Shown here in pieces: positions 1-8,573 of a DNA stretch of 47,866 nucleotides. Numbering within the stretch: the stretch's first letter is position 1; each line of letters starts with the position of its first letter. Below the pieces are notes generated by a model that saw only the letters and a list, made by a program, of their open reading frames with translations, searched no databases and was not told where the DNA came from. This DNA comes from Microscillaceae bacterium (GTDB lineage Bacteria; Bacteroidota; Bacteroidia; Cytophagales; Microscillaceae): positions 1 to 47,866 of the forward strand of contig JALONJ010000012.1 of assembly GCA_025455045.1 (NCBI GenBank), in the 5' to 3' direction. A program made the position numbers and the translations under genes.

Positions 1-18
1 TTGATTTGTACAAATCAA
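1..18. repeat. Perfect 18-bp palindrome at window edge
   Basis: TTGATTTGTACAAATCAA equals its own reverse complement. It carries the same TTGAT and ATCAA half-sites as the dispersed palindrome family, but spaced 8 bp apart instead of 1 bp. It may be a spacing variant or an operator, and the window edge cuts off its context. Confidence 0.4.
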
Positions 19-52
19 CCGGCTTTTTGGCTATTTCAAAAAAAATTCAAAT

Positions 53-547
53 CTATAATTCTTTTACTTCGTTTTCCATAATAAATCTTACTTGTCCGTT
101 TTCAGCCACTTCAAAACGTTTGCCGATAATGTTGTAACTCACGGCATCATACATTGGCGCAATGATTTCTTTGCCTTTTTCATTGACAAAACCAAATTTG
201 CCTTTGATTTCTACTTTGGCAATCCCCCGCGAAAAACCATATACCTTGTCGTATTTGGGTGCAACTACTTCTTTGCCTTCTTTATTGACAAAACCATATT
301 TATTATTCAATTTTATTTTGGCAACCTCACCCACAAAAGGGGTAATGTCATCATATTGAATAGGAACAATCTCTTTACCTGATTGGTCAATACAACCAAA
401 TTTACCACTTTTGCTTACTTGGGCTATGCCATCAATGTATTGCGCCTGCGAGTCGTATTTGCTTCCACAAGCCGACAAGTATAGCAAGGTTACCAGACAT
501 AGCATAGTAGAGTATAGTTGTGTGGGGGTGTTTTTTTGCCAATTCAT
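53..547 (-). CDS. WG-repeat lipoprotein
   Basis: A 164-residue protein starting at the ATG at 545-547. A longer ORF begins at 607, but the internal start puts a proper lipoprotein signal at the N-terminus: a hydrophobic stretch and lipobox LSAC about 27 residues in. Three WG (KWG-type) repeats follow, with the signatures KFGCIDQSGKEIVPIQYD, KYGFVNKEGKEVVAPKYD and KFGFVNEKGKEIIAPMYD. WG repeats form beta-rich binding modules, and their ligands are mostly unknown. The protein is probably anchored in the outer or periplasmic membrane. Most WG proteins have more repeats, so this is a minimal member. It is divergent from the next gene and I cannot assign a specific function. Confidence 0.75.
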   Translation of the reverse strand: MNWQKNTPTQLYSTMLCLVTLLYLSACGSKYDSQAQYIDGIAQVSKSGKFGCIDQSGKEIVPIQYDDITPFVGEVAKIKLNNKYGFVNKEGKEVVAPKYDKVYGFSRGIAKVEIKGKFGFVNEKGKEIIAPMYDAVSYNIIGKRFEVAENGQVRFIMENEVKEL

Positions 548-865
548 ACAATAAATATTAAGGATTTTTGAAAACTCGAGTTTACTACTAATTTTTGGAT
601 TTAACAATTATGCAATATTACGCAAAGCCTTTAAAAACAGTTGTTGGGTGTAGGTAAATTTGTATTTTATTGATTTAATGTCTTTTCCCCTCTTAAACTT
701 ACATTCCTAAGATTATGTTTGTTTTTGGCTAAATAAAACTTGAAATAATCATACTTTATCAGCCATAGTTCATAAACGCTGGTTGCTAGATTTGCTATCT
801 GCAAAAGACTGAGGGCTTTTCAAAATACTCCATTCTTACAACTTGCAGGCGGGCTTATCTAAAAT

Positions 866-892
866 ATAAACCATTGATTATCAATAACTTAC
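866..892. repeat. Intergenic palindrome copy (874 core)
   Basis: Exact core TTGATTATCAA at 874-884, right arm TAACTTAC. Confidence 0.8.
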
Positions 893-1015
893 AAAAACAT
901 TGAGAGGCAAAAATTGTTAATTCATTGATTTTCAATTTTTTATTAAGTAATTTGCTTTCGCAAAAATGAATAGGTTTGATTTTTGATTTATAAAAATATA
1001 ATTGCTAAGTTTTTT

Positions 1016-1042
1016 ATAACTACTTGATAATCAATTAGTTAC
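1016..1042. repeat. Intergenic palindrome copy (1024 core)
   Basis: Exact core TTGATAATCAA at 1024-1034. Both arms are preserved (ATAACTAC left, TTAGTTAC right), which makes it one of the best full-length copies. Confidence 0.85.
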
Positions 1043-1233
1043 GTAATAATTGCAGTTCTAGCACGTAAGTTTTGGGAGTTTGAACAATCATTGGGCTTCG
1101 TTTTTCAGATATGTAAATAGGCTCAATTCTCAATACCTACTCTTCCTGAAAATTACATTTAATAAACTTTTATTTTTCTAAACTTTTTGAATTGGTAGAT
1201 TAAATCGGCTATCGGTCAAACTCAAGCAAAACT

Positions 1234-2943
1234 ATGCAACAATCGTTGAAGTATAGGCTTACTTCTAATTACTTATTGGCTTTGGGGCTCATTGCCTTGC
1301 TCACAGTAGTAAGCTACTTGATTGTGCGCTCGTCTTTGGTTGCCAAACGTGCCGATGCGCGAGTCATTAGTGTTGCCGGACGACAGAGTACCCTCGGGCA
1401 AAAAATTATTCGCACTGCCTTAGTTTTGGAACACAAAGAGCGCAACGAGGACTTTGGCGGCGATTTAATCAATTTGAAACAAACTTTTGAAGAATGGGCA
1501 AAAAACCATCAGGCATTGCAAGCCGGTAATGTGGATTTGGGGCTGCCCGGCAAAAATAGCCCCGAAGTACAAGCCTTGTTTAAAAAAGTAAATCCGCATT
1601 TTGAATCTATCCAAAAAGCCACCCAAATCATCATTGCCCTGCACCCGCAACACGATGAGCCGACTTATGCCACCCTCAAAATAGCTGTTGATACCCTTCT
1701 GCGGCACGAAAACTATTATTTGCGGGGAATGAAAGACATCTCGGCTCGTTATGACCGCGAAGCCAACCAACGCCTGCGAGCTACCCAAAATTGGCAATTT
1801 GGGTTTATGATTTTGACTTTGACTGCCATTGTTTTACAAATCATTTTTATTTTTCGCCCGGTAGTCCGCCGCACCATCATCTACTTGGATCAAATCCTTG
1901 AAAGCAAAGCCGCACTTGAAAAACTCAATGCCAGCCTCAAAATTTCGGAAGAAAGTAATCGCCAAAAAGCCGAAGAACTGAGAGCCTCCGAAGAAGAAAT
2001 CCGGCAAAATATGGAAGAACTTGCCGCTATCAACGAAAACTTGGTGCGCAGTACCGAAGAACTGCGCCAAAAAAATGATATTTTGAAAGAAGCGGCACAA
2101 ATGATGGACTTGAAAAACAAAGAAATCAAACGCAACCGCGACCAACTTTTTGAAGCCAGCCGCCTACTCGAAGCCAAAAACGAAAGCATTACCAACAGTA
2201 TTCGTTATGCCCGCCGCATCCAAGAAGCCATTATCCCCGAACCACCCGAAGTAATTAGCCATTTCAAAGATGCTTTTATTTTTTATCAACCGCGCGATAT
2301 TGTAAGTGGTGATTTTTATTGGTTTTCAGACCGCCACCACAAGAAAGTGGTCATTGCTGCCGACTGTACCGGTCACGGTGTACCCGGGGCTTTGATGACT
2401 ATGATGGGCAATTCGCTCATCAATGAAATTGTAAATGAAAAAGGGATTACCAATCCTTCGGAAATTTTGAGTGAATTGGACAAAAAAATTGTGCAAACCC
2501 TCCAGCGTACCAGCGATGCCGACAAAAAACCGATTCACGATGGGATGGATGTGGCAGTTTTGACCATTGATTCCGAAAAACTGGAAATTGAATTTGCCGC
2601 CGCCCACAACCCGCTGTACTATATGCAAGATGGTGAAATGTTGCAAATCAAGGGTTCAAAGTTTCCGGTAGGCAGTTCCCAATATGGCGAAAAAGCCTTT
2701 GATTACAACCTAGTCAAAGCCAAAGAAGGTGATGTGTTTTATATTTTTACTGATGGCTTTCAAGACCAATATAGCCAAGAATCGCAACGCAAATATATGA
2801 GTAAGCGATTTCGAAGTTTTTTGTTGCTCATCAGCCACTTACCGATGGAAGAACAAAGACAAAAACTGATTGAGGAATTTCATTTTTGGAAAAGTGATTC
2901 GCCCCAAACTGATGATATTTTGGTGATTGGGATTAAATTTTAG
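1234..2943 (+). CDS. Membrane PilJ-like sensor with SpoIIE (PP2C) phosphatase
   Basis: A 569-residue signalling protein. Segments in order: TM helix about 14-32; a PilJ/nitrate-sensor-like extracytoplasmic helical domain about 35-175 (AGRQSTLGQKI motif region); TM about 187-208; a long Glu/Lys-rich coiled coil about 220-325; and a SpoIIE/PP2C-type Ser/Thr phosphatase to the C-terminus. Metal-binding motifs visible are SGDFYWF, ADCTGHGVPGALM, DGMDVAV and FTDGFQDQ. Family knowledge: such phosphatases dephosphorylate anti-anti-sigma (STAS) proteins in partner-switching or stress pathways. No STAS or anti-sigma gene lies nearby. The catalytic module closely resembles that of the 7TMR protein at 30330-33767, so the two are paralogous outputs with different sensors. 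Confidence 0.88.
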   Translation: MQQSLKYRLTSNYLLALGLIALLTVVSYLIVRSSLVAKRADARVISVAGRQSTLGQKIIRTALVLEHKERNEDFGGDLINLKQTFEEWAKNHQALQAGNVDLGLPGKNSPEVQALFKKVNPHFESIQKATQIIIALHPQHDEPTYATLKIAVDTLLRHENYYLRGMKDISARYDREANQRLRATQNWQFGFMILTLTAIVLQIIFIFRPVVRRTIIYLDQILESKAALEKLNASLKISEESNRQKAEELRASEEEIRQNMEELAAINENLVRSTEELRQKNDILKEAAQMMDLKNKEIKRNRDQLFEASRLLEAKNESITNSIRYARRIQEAIIPEPPEVISHFKDAFIFYQPRDIVSGDFYWFSDRHHKKVVIAADCTGHGVPGALMTMMGNSLINEIVNEKGITNPSEILSELDKKIVQTLQRTSDADKKPIHDGMDVAVLTIDSEKLEIEFAAAHNPLYYMQDGEMLQIKGSKFPVGSSQYGEKAFDYNLVKAKEGDVFYIFTDGFQDQYSQESQRKYMSKRFRSFLLLISHLPMEEQRQKLIEEFHFWKSDSPQTDDILVIGIKF

Positions 2944-3046
2944 ACCAATTGAAACCATTGTATATTTTTAGAAATCGTTATGTTTTTTTTGAAAATAATT
3001 AAAATGATTCTTGTAGCGCAAAAAAGTAGAACGTTTATATTTTTAA

Positions 3047-3073
3047 TTAATATACTGATTATCAATGACTTGC
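3047..3073. repeat. Intergenic palindrome copy (3055 core)
   Basis: Exact core CTGATTATCAA at 3055-3065, followed by TGACTTGC. It is the only copy in this gap. Confidence 0.75.
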
Positions 3074-3163
3074 AAAATAATCTTTAAGATTTTGGAAACT
3101 ATCAAGATTAATTTAGAAAATTAAAAATTGTGTTTTTTTAATATCCGCCAATATTTTATGTGA

Positions 3164-4315
3164 ATGAATCAAGGTATGAATGAACCTAGCCTTGTCCAAC
3201 GCCATACCGAGTTAAGTGCCAATGTGGTGGCATTTTGCCGTTATTTGCGCCAACATCAATTTGCGGTGGGGGTTGGCGAAGCTCAAGATGTATTGCAAGC
3301 TCTTCAATGGATTGATTGGGCAAATCCGGCGCATTTTCAAGCGGTACTAAAAGCTATCTTGGTCAAAAACCTGCGCCAACAAAGCCAATTTGATGAGTTG
3401 TTCTCGAGTTATTGGCAAGAGTTGGACAAAGCCGTCGATGCCAAAATCAAAGACCAAGCCCAAAGCCCGCCCGTCAAAAACAAAAATCAGATCACCTTAC
3501 AAGCCCTCAAAAACTGGCTCAAGGGCAATCAAAACAATGAAGATTTGGATTTAGCCACCTACAGCCCGGTCGAGGCTTGGGGCAAAAAAGATTTTGCCCT
3601 GTTCAACGCCACCGAAATAGAAGAATTTAAAAAATGGGTACAACTCTTTGCCCAAGTACTCACCCAAAGACGGCATCGGCGTTGGCAAAAAAGCCCATAT
3701 CAGTCCAAACTCGATATTCGGCAAACTTTCCGCGAGTGTATGCGAAAAGGCGGAGAAATCACCCGTTTGCATTTCAAACAAAAACAAGTCCACCCCCCTA
3801 AATTGCTGATTTTGTGCGATATAAGCCGGTCAATGGATTTATACAGTCGCTTTTTTTTGCAATTTATGTATGCTTTTCAAAATTATTATCGCCGAATTGA
3901 TACGTTTGTATTCAGCACCCATTTACAAAAAATCAGCGATGAACTCCAACGCCAAAGCATCGCGCAGGTACTCCAAGAAATTGGCGAAAAAGTAAGTCAA
4001 TGGTCAAGTGGCACCCAAATCGGGCTTAGTTTGACACAATACTGGCAAGACTACGGCAAACGCACTTTGGACAAACAAACTACCGTAGTAATAGTAAGTG
4101 ACGGCTGGGACAATGGCGATGCGCAATTGATCAGCAATAGCCTACAGAAAATCAGCCAAAAATCTGCTCAAATGATATGGCTCAACCCTTTATTGGGCAA
4201 TCCCGCCTACGAACCGGCTACTCAAGGAATGAAAGCCGCTTTGCCTTTTATCGATGTTTTTGCCCCTATCTATAATATCGACAGCCTCGTTGCCTTGATT
4301 CATCGCTTGCGCTAA
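3164..4315 (+). CDS. CoxE-like von Willebrand factor A domain protein
   Basis: A 383-residue soluble protein. The N-terminal half is a CoxE-like helical region, including an Arg-rich RRHRRW stretch. The C-terminal half is a VWA domain with a MIDAS signature DISRS (in LLILCDISRSMD), the downstream SSGTQIG threonine loop and the VSDGWDNGD acidic loop. Family knowledge: CoxE/VWA proteins usually work with a MoxR-type AAA+ ATPase as metal-cofactor-insertion or assembly chaperones. No MoxR gene is present here, which is unusual. ATGs at 3164 and 3176 are both possible starts, and the second is preceded by a weak purine stretch. The protein being remodelled is unknown. Confidence 0.8.
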   Translation: MNQGMNEPSLVQRHTELSANVVAFCRYLRQHQFAVGVGEAQDVLQALQWIDWANPAHFQAVLKAILVKNLRQQSQFDELFSSYWQELDKAVDAKIKDQAQSPPVKNKNQITLQALKNWLKGNQNNEDLDLATYSPVEAWGKKDFALFNATEIEEFKKWVQLFAQVLTQRRHRRWQKSPYQSKLDIRQTFRECMRKGGEITRLHFKQKQVHPPKLLILCDISRSMDLYSRFFLQFMYAFQNYYRRIDTFVFSTHLQKISDELQRQSIAQVLQEIGEKVSQWSSGTQIGLSLTQYWQDYGKRTLDKQTTVVIVSDGWDNGDAQLISNSLQKISQKSAQMIWLNPLLGNPAYEPATQGMKAALPFIDVFAPIYNIDSLVALIHRLR

Positions 4316-4342
4316 CAAACCCTTTGATAATCAAGGACATAG
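4316..4342. repeat. Intergenic palindrome copy (4324 core)
   Basis: Exact core TTGATAATCAA at 4324-4334, starting 9 bp after the VWA stop codon. The arms are degenerate. Confidence 0.7.
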
Positions 4343-4452
4343 CTTTTGTATAAGTTTTATGGCTAAAAGTTGAAAAATAAATTTACACAAAAACTTGAAT
4401 CACTGCTAAGATTTAGCTAATTTCGGCTTTCTGTTTTACTAAATAATAAAAT

Positions 4453-4770
4453 ATGTTTTTACAATCTATTTGGGAACTGGTCTCGAGGGCTGTGGCAGGC
4501 TATCGGGGCGAGTCGGCATCGATTGGCAGATTGGTGTCTTCCCCACACAACTGGACGGGGGCGAGTCCACCCCGCGAAAGATTTTACCTCAGTACCGATG
4601 AGCTTAAAATGGTAGGTCTGGCTTTGAATCATTACAAACAGCGACTTAGAAGCCAAAAAGAATGGGAAAAAGTAGAAAAAATCGCCGATTTGGACAATCG
4701 GTTGTTCAACTTTCTTACTTTTTTGGAAAGCAAAACTTTGGAAAAACCGCAAATTTCTGAAGTAGCCTAA
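4453..4770 (+). CDS. Small protein of unknown function
   Basis: A 105-residue protein that I do not recognise. The second half looks real: a charged amphipathic helical region with STDELKMVGLALNHYKQRL and a Lys/Glu-rich tail. The first half is encoded by a stretch (about 4485-4580) clearly richer in G and C than its surroundings and gives an unstructured-looking peptide. An alternative start at the Met of MVGLALNHYK would drop that stretch. No signal peptide or membrane segment is evident. A strong intrinsic terminator follows directly, so this is the last gene of its transcript. Confidence 0.55.
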   Translation: MFLQSIWELVSRAVAGYRGESASIGRLVSSPHNWTGASPPRERFYLSTDELKMVGLALNHYKQRLRSQKEWEKVEKIADLDNRLFNFLTFLESKTLEKPQISEVA

Positions 4771-4781
4771 ATGGATCAAGA

Positions 4782-4810
4782 AACCTCACCAAGTTTGGTG
4801 AGGTTTTTTT
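4782..4810 (+). terminator. Rho-independent terminator
   Basis: A perfect stem, AACCTCACCAA paired with TTGGTGAGGTT, followed by a T run, 12 bp after the 4453-4770 stop codon. This is the clearest intrinsic terminator in the window. Confidence 0.9.
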
Positions 4811-4893
4811 TATGTGCTGTAGCGCGTAGTCGATTGAATAGAGAAGTTTAGCCCCCCCCACCTACAATTGTCTGCAAACCCTCTAATCAAAAT

Positions 4894-4920
4894 GTAAGTA
4901 TTTGATTTTCAGGCACTTAT
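4894..4920. repeat. Degenerate palindrome copy (4902 core)
   Basis: Core TTGATTTTCAG at 4902-4912 has one change from the consensus, followed by GCACTTAT. Confidence 0.55.
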
Positions 4921-5001
4921 TACAAAATTTTGAATCCATTTTCAAAGCAATTCCGATTGTAGAAGTTTTAAATGAATATTAAAAAAATTTCAACATTTTA
5001 A

Positions 5002-5009
5002 TAAATTTG
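5002..5009 (+). promoter_or_regulatory. Candidate -7 box for the 5029 gene
   Basis: TAAATTTG matches the Bacteroidota TAnnTTTG -7 element and ends 19 bp before the start codon. No convincing -33 TTG is visible. Confidence 0.4.
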
Positions 5010-5028
5010 TAAAATCAAATGAAGTACT

Positions 5029-5640
5029 ATGGGCTATAGCAATTATAAAAAACTACGACAAGTAACCCAAAAATTTGGTTTAAAATCGGAATTGGCAGAT
5101 TTATTCAATACTTTCAACCTAGTTGAACCAAGTGCTTGGCTGAGTGAAGCCTTGAAAAGAGCCGAGAGAATGCCCCTTACCAATGAAAAGAATAAATCTG
5201 AAAGGTTGGTCTCACCTATTTTATTGGAGGTAGTATTGGCTTTTCAAGATAAGGTTACTTTATTTTCGGGAGAAGAAATCAATATTTCCGCCCAAGATGA
5301 TTTGGCTGGTTCTTGTGATTTTTTTATCACTTTACAAAAGCCTTCCATTATTTTTGAAACGCCTATTATTTCTCTTGCCGAAGCCAAAGATGAAGATTTG
5401 GAGTGGGGAATCGCCCAATGCGCCGCCCAAATGTACGGCGCAGATTTGTATAATAAGCAAGATGGAAAAAATATAGCAATTTTGTATGGCTGTGCTACTA
5501 CAGGTGTAGAGTGGCGATTTATGCGTCTAGAGAACCAAATTTTCTACATAAACCGCCATTCTTTGACCGATTTAACCCAAATTTTGGGCGTGTGGCATTG
5601 GATAATACAATTTTATTTGGATAATTATTCTCAACAATAA
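5029..5640 (+). CDS. PD-(D/E)XK-like protein of unknown function
   Basis: A 203-residue soluble protein. The central part has the layout of a PD-(D/E)XK nuclease-fold core: an acidic DLAGSCDFFI strand, then about 20 residues later ISLAEAKDED (E-x-K). A helix with GIAQCAAQMYGA and a strand ILYGCATTGVEWRF follow. Similar stand-alone proteins are common in cyanobacteria and Bacteroidota, and I know of no established function. It has its own -7 box candidate and stands alone between palindrome-containing gaps. It could be a nuclease, or a nuclease-fold domain serving another role. I assign the fold from motifs only. Confidence 0.65.
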   Translation: MGYSNYKKLRQVTQKFGLKSELADLFNTFNLVEPSAWLSEALKRAERMPLTNEKNKSERLVSPILLEVVLAFQDKVTLFSGEEINISAQDDLAGSCDFFITLQKPSIIFETPIISLAEAKDEDLEWGIAQCAAQMYGADLYNKQDGKNIAILYGCATTGVEWRFMRLENQIFYINRHSLTDLTQILGVWHWIIQFYLDNYSQQ

Positions 5641-5684
5641 AAATCTTAGGAATGAATAGTGAATAATGTAAAATAAATAATTTT

Positions 5685-5730
5685 GTAATTGCCTGAAAAT
5701 CCACCAGAGGCGGACACAGTCAGGTAATTA
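5685..5730. repeat. Palindrome copy split by a 20-bp unit
   Basis: The outer arms TAATTGCCTGA (from 5686) and TCAGGTAATTA (to 5730) pair with one mismatch. Between CTGAAAATC (5693-5701) and AGGTAATTA lies the 20-bp insert CACCAGAGGCGGACACAGTC (5702-5721). The insert ends in TC, as does the sequence just before it. Confidence 0.75.
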
Positions 5731-5766
5731 AATAATTCCTAATTCTCAATTATTAATTCCTAATTC

Positions 5767-5793
5767 CTAAGTGCCTGATTATCAAGAGGTAGC
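5767..5793. repeat. Intergenic palindrome copy (5775 core)
   Basis: Exact core CTGATTATCAA at 5775-5785. It lies between an AT-rich stretch of repeated TTCCTAATT motifs and the phoH terminator. Confidence 0.7.
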
Positions 5794-5810
5794 AAGTTTA
5801 ACACTCACCA

Positions 5811-5840
5811 ACAAAAAAGTCGCTCTCCTGAGCGACTTTG
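5811..5840 (-). terminator. Rho-independent terminator of phoH
   Basis: On the minus strand, AAAGTCGCTC and GAGCGACTTT pair around a short loop and a T-rich tract follows. It lies immediately after the phoH stop codon. Confidence 0.85.
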
Positions 5841-5843
5841 GTT

Positions 5844-6857
5844 TTATTCAGCTTCTTTTTTATTGAATTTTTCCGATGATTGATGCGCGTTTTGGGCTTT
5901 GATTTCCTCTTTTTCGTGCTTGTCATACGCCTCAATGATGTGGCGTACAAGGCGGTGGCGCACTACATCTTTGGCATCGAGGTTTACAAAACCAATACCG
6001 GCAATCCCTTGCAAAATTCGTACACACTCTGCCAAGCCGGATTTCTGCTTGCGCGGCAAATCCACCTGCGTAGGGTCGCCGGTGAGTATTACTTTGGAGT
6101 TGGGCCCCATCCGCGTCAAAAACATCTTGATTTGCATAGGTGTTGTATTTTGGGCTTCATCTAAGAGAATAAAGGCGTTGTTGAGGGTGCGCCCGCGCAT
6201 ATACGCCAGAGGGGCAATCTCAATAATTCGATTCTCGAGATAATACTTCAGCTTTTCGGCTGGCACCATATCATCAAGGGCATCATAAATCGGGCGCAAA
6301 TAAGGATCAACTTTTTCTTTCATATCACCGGGCAAAAAACCCAAGTTTTCGCCGGCTTCTACCGCCGGACGGGTGATGATGATTTTGCGCACTTCTTTGT
6401 TTTTCAAAGCCTTGACCGCAATAGCTACCGAGATATAGGTCTTGCCGGTACCCGCCGGCCCCAATGCAAACACCAAATCGTGTTCTTGGGCAACTTTGAC
6501 CAGTTCCATCTGATTGGCGGTTTTGGGCTTGATGGCTGTGCCTTTGGTACCATAGACCAATACATCTAAGTCGTTGGGATCTTCATCGGCGTAGCTGATT
6601 TCAATTCCGTCTTTCAAATAAGTATTGACATTGTCTTGGGTGATTTTGCCAAACTTATGATAATGGAGAAGGAGGGAATTGATGATTTCATTGATTTTGA
6701 TAATTTCGGGAGTAGAGCCTTGAATACGTAGCTCATTGCCGCGCGACACTATTTTGCTGCGGGGAAAGGCGGCGGCTACCTCTTTGATGTTGTTGTTTTC
6801 TACTCCTAGAAAATCAACCAAAGAAACATTGTCTAGTTGAATAATTTTTTCTACCAA
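5844..6857 (-). CDS. phoH: PhoH-family ATPase
   Basis: A 337-residue cytoplasmic P-loop ATPase. A KH-like N-terminal region about 1-110 precedes the PhoH domain. Walker A is GPAGTGKT and Walker B is FILLDEAQN. Other family blocks are TRPAVEAGE, LGFLPGD, GRTLNNAF and TGDPTQVDLP. The length is typical of the PhoH/YbeZ type, which works with YbeY in ribosome and RNA metabolism; ybeY is not adjacent here. The start is a TTG codon at 6855-6857, because no in-frame ATG fits the conserved N-terminus. A Lys/Glu-rich C-terminal tail precedes a strong terminator. It is probably monocistronic. Confidence 0.92.
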   Translation of the reverse strand: MVEKIIQLDNVSLVDFLGVENNNIKEVAAAFPRSKIVSRGNELRIQGSTPEIIKINEIINSLLLHYHKFGKITQDNVNTYLKDGIEISYADEDPNDLDVLVYGTKGTAIKPKTANQMELVKVAQEHDLVFALGPAGTGKTYISVAIAVKALKNKEVRKIIITRPAVEAGENLGFLPGDMKEKVDPYLRPIYDALDDMVPAEKLKYYLENRIIEIAPLAYMRGRTLNNAFILLDEAQNTTPMQIKMFLTRMGPNSKVILTGDPTQVDLPRKQKSGLAECVRILQGIAGIGFVNLDAKDVVRHRLVRHIIEAYDKHEKEEIKAQNAHQSSEKFNKKEAE

Positions 6858-7008
6858 ATGATTAAAAGTTTAGTTTAAATAATTTTTTTGAAAAGGTAGG
6901 TAATCTCAGCCAAAAAATCAATTTTATTCGACCAAAAATATGTTACTTTTTGATGAATTTTTTTGTGAAATTGGGCGAGAAATATGAGTTTAGAATGGTC
7001 AAATTCCT

Positions 7009-7036
7009 GCAACTATCTAATTATCAGTTAGTTATG
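7009..7036. repeat. Degenerate palindrome copy (7017 core)
   Basis: Core CTAATTATCAG at 7017-7027, with a full right arm TTAGTTATG and left arm AACTAT. Confidence 0.65.
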
Positions 7037-7213
7037 TTATAAATACAATTTTACTACCCCAAAATCGAACCCGCCAAAGATTGTTACTTGGATAACGCAT
7101 TTTGCGACAAAATTATTCATTTTGTATCAAAAAATTAAAATTTTGTTTTGCGACTTCGAGTTCTGGGTTTCGAGTTTCTAGTTTTTAAGCTAATTCCTTG
7201 CAAATCAAGCGAA

Positions 7214-7305
7214 GGAATGAATAGTGTAGAGCGGATAATTTTTTAATTACTTGAAAATCAATGCGTTATCAAAAAATATTGTACGCATTATTTTGTTTTT
7301 GTTAG
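7214..7305. repeat. Dispersed repeat C, copy 1
   Basis: A direct-repeat partner of 45960-46047. The best conserved block reads CAAAAAATATTGTACGCATT in both copies. A degenerate palindrome core TTGAAAATCAA (7251-7261) lies inside, and AATGCGT / ACGCATT form a short inverted pair. A partial third copy may begin at 5650. Confidence 0.7.
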
Positions 7306-7395
7306 GAAATGACTATTTGTAAGAAAAAATCCGAAATCCAAAATCATAAAATCCGAAATTTCGCAAATTTGAAAATTCAAAAATCTGAAGATTCT

Positions 7396-8298
7396 TCAAA
7401 GCCAACCTTTTCGTTTGAACCAAAAATAAATTCCTACTGCAATTACCAACATTGCCGACCACGTAAGCCCATAGCCAAAGGGCGATTTAAGCTCGGGCAT
7501 ATATTCAAAGTTCATTCCATACACCCCCGCAATAAAGGTAAGCGGTAAGAAAAAAGCCGAAAACAAGGTCAATACTTGCATAATTTCGTTGGTGCGTTGC
7601 GAAGAAAGTGAAAAATAGACATTGATAAGGTAGCCGGTATTGCCCAAAATGGTTTTATACAAGTTCTCGAGGCGCAGGTGCATATCCTGCACATCGCGCA
7701 AGTAGGTACGCTTGGGCAAAAATCGCGCAGCACTGGTCAAAATATCGCGGTAGAGAATAAGCAAGCGTTCCATCGTATCCGATTTTTTTTTGATAAAATA
7801 TATCTCCGGCAAAACCGGCGGAATAGTTTTATCAAAAAATATCTTGTTCTCAATTTGATTCAACTCATCAATGAGCATATTGGCGGGTTTTTCATAGCTC
7901 CACAAAGCAAACTCGATAAGTTTGACCAATATTTCTTCCGAAAAGAGGTGTTTTTCGCGTCCGGCAAAAAACTTTTTCAAATCTTCGGTCAGAGGAATCA
8001 CCGAGCGTTGTACAGTAATGATAAAATCGGGTGTGTGAAAAAGCGCGATTTTACGGGTCAGTTGTTGGATAGTAGTGGCTTTGTAATCACAGTCCACATC
8101 ATACACCCTAAAAATCATAAAATTGATGCCTTCCAGTTCTTCAAACTTGGGCAAGTGGTTGGGTTCGAGGCAATCTTGCAAAGAAGCCGCCGGAAGTTTA
8201 TATTTTTCGGCTAAAAAATCCATTTCTTCCTGAGTAGGGTTGATGACCTCGAGCCAGTCCAGCCCATTTTGATTGCCTTCAATAATTTTGTGTATCAT
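7396..8298 (-). CDS. corA: CorA-type magnesium/cobalt transporter
   Basis: A 300-residue inner-membrane channel. A large cytoplasmic N-terminal domain (about 1-235) is followed by two C-terminal TM helices. The family GMN selectivity motif is present as YGMNFEYMPE between them, and the protein ends in a basic KRKGWL tail. Family knowledge: a homopentamer mediating Mg2+, Co2+ or Ni2+ uptake. I chose the ATG at 8298 (MIHKII). A TTG-initiated extension to 8331 would translate the dispersed palindrome at 8321-8331, which is unlikely. No transporter partner is expected or seen. Confidence 0.92.
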   Translation of the reverse strand: MIHKIIEGNQNGLDWLEVINPTQEEMDFLAEKYKLPAASLQDCLEPNHLPKFEELEGINFMIFRVYDVDCDYKATTIQQLTRKIALFHTPDFIITVQRSVIPLTEDLKKFFAGREKHLFSEEILVKLIEFALWSYEKPANMLIDELNQIENKIFFDKTIPPVLPEIYFIKKKSDTMERLLILYRDILTSAARFLPKRTYLRDVQDMHLRLENLYKTILGNTGYLINVYFSLSSQRTNEIMQVLTLFSAFFLPLTFIAGVYGMNFEYMPELKSPFGYGLTWSAMLVIAVGIYFWFKRKGWL

Positions 8299-8312
8299 TG
8301 TACTAAAATTAG

Positions 8313-8339
8313 TAAACTTGCTGATAATCAATGTATTAG
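8313..8339. repeat. Intergenic palindrome copy (8321 core)
   Basis: Exact core CTGATAATCAA at 8321-8331, 23 bp upstream of the corA ATG. Confidence 0.75.
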
Positions 8340-8485
8340 AAAAAATAAGCTCACTAGCTCACTATCCTGATTCAAATAAAAGATTTATCTGTGAGAATTT
8401 CAAGTTTGCCAATTCAATACTTGATTAAAATTTTGTTCCTTGGGCAATGATTTTGAATGTTGTTGAAAAACTCAAGTTTGGGGGA

Positions 8486-8573
8486 GGGTGCATTTCAAAT
8501 TTACGTTTTAAGACCTCACCCCTGCCCTCTCCTCTGAGGGAGGGAATCTAAGGAATAAATTTGAAATGCACCC
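8486..8573. mobile_element. MITE-like element with 18-bp inverted ends
   Basis: GGGTGCATTTCAAATTTA at 8486-8503 is perfectly inverted at 8556-8573. The 52-bp interior is G/C-richer (CCTCACCCCTGCCCTCTCC and GAGGGAGGG). One arm recurs alone at 9538. No target duplication is obvious and no transposase is present. Confidence 0.55.

Larger units (their letters stand above)
548..1233. other. Divergent intergenic region, 686 bp
   Basis: AT-rich, with no ORF I would defend. It separates the divergent WG lipoprotein and SpoIIE genes and holds two dispersed palindromes, with cores at 874 and 1024. No convincing TAnnTTTG box was seen close to either start. Confidence 0.6.
6858..7395. other. Intergenic region, 538 bp, with repeats only
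   Basis: Lies between phoH (divergent side) and the corA 3' end. It contains palindromes at 7017 and 7251, a dispersed repeat at 7214-7305 shared with 45960-46047, and a tract of repeated AAATCCGAAAT words at 7329-7365. No gene recognised. Confidence 0.6.
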
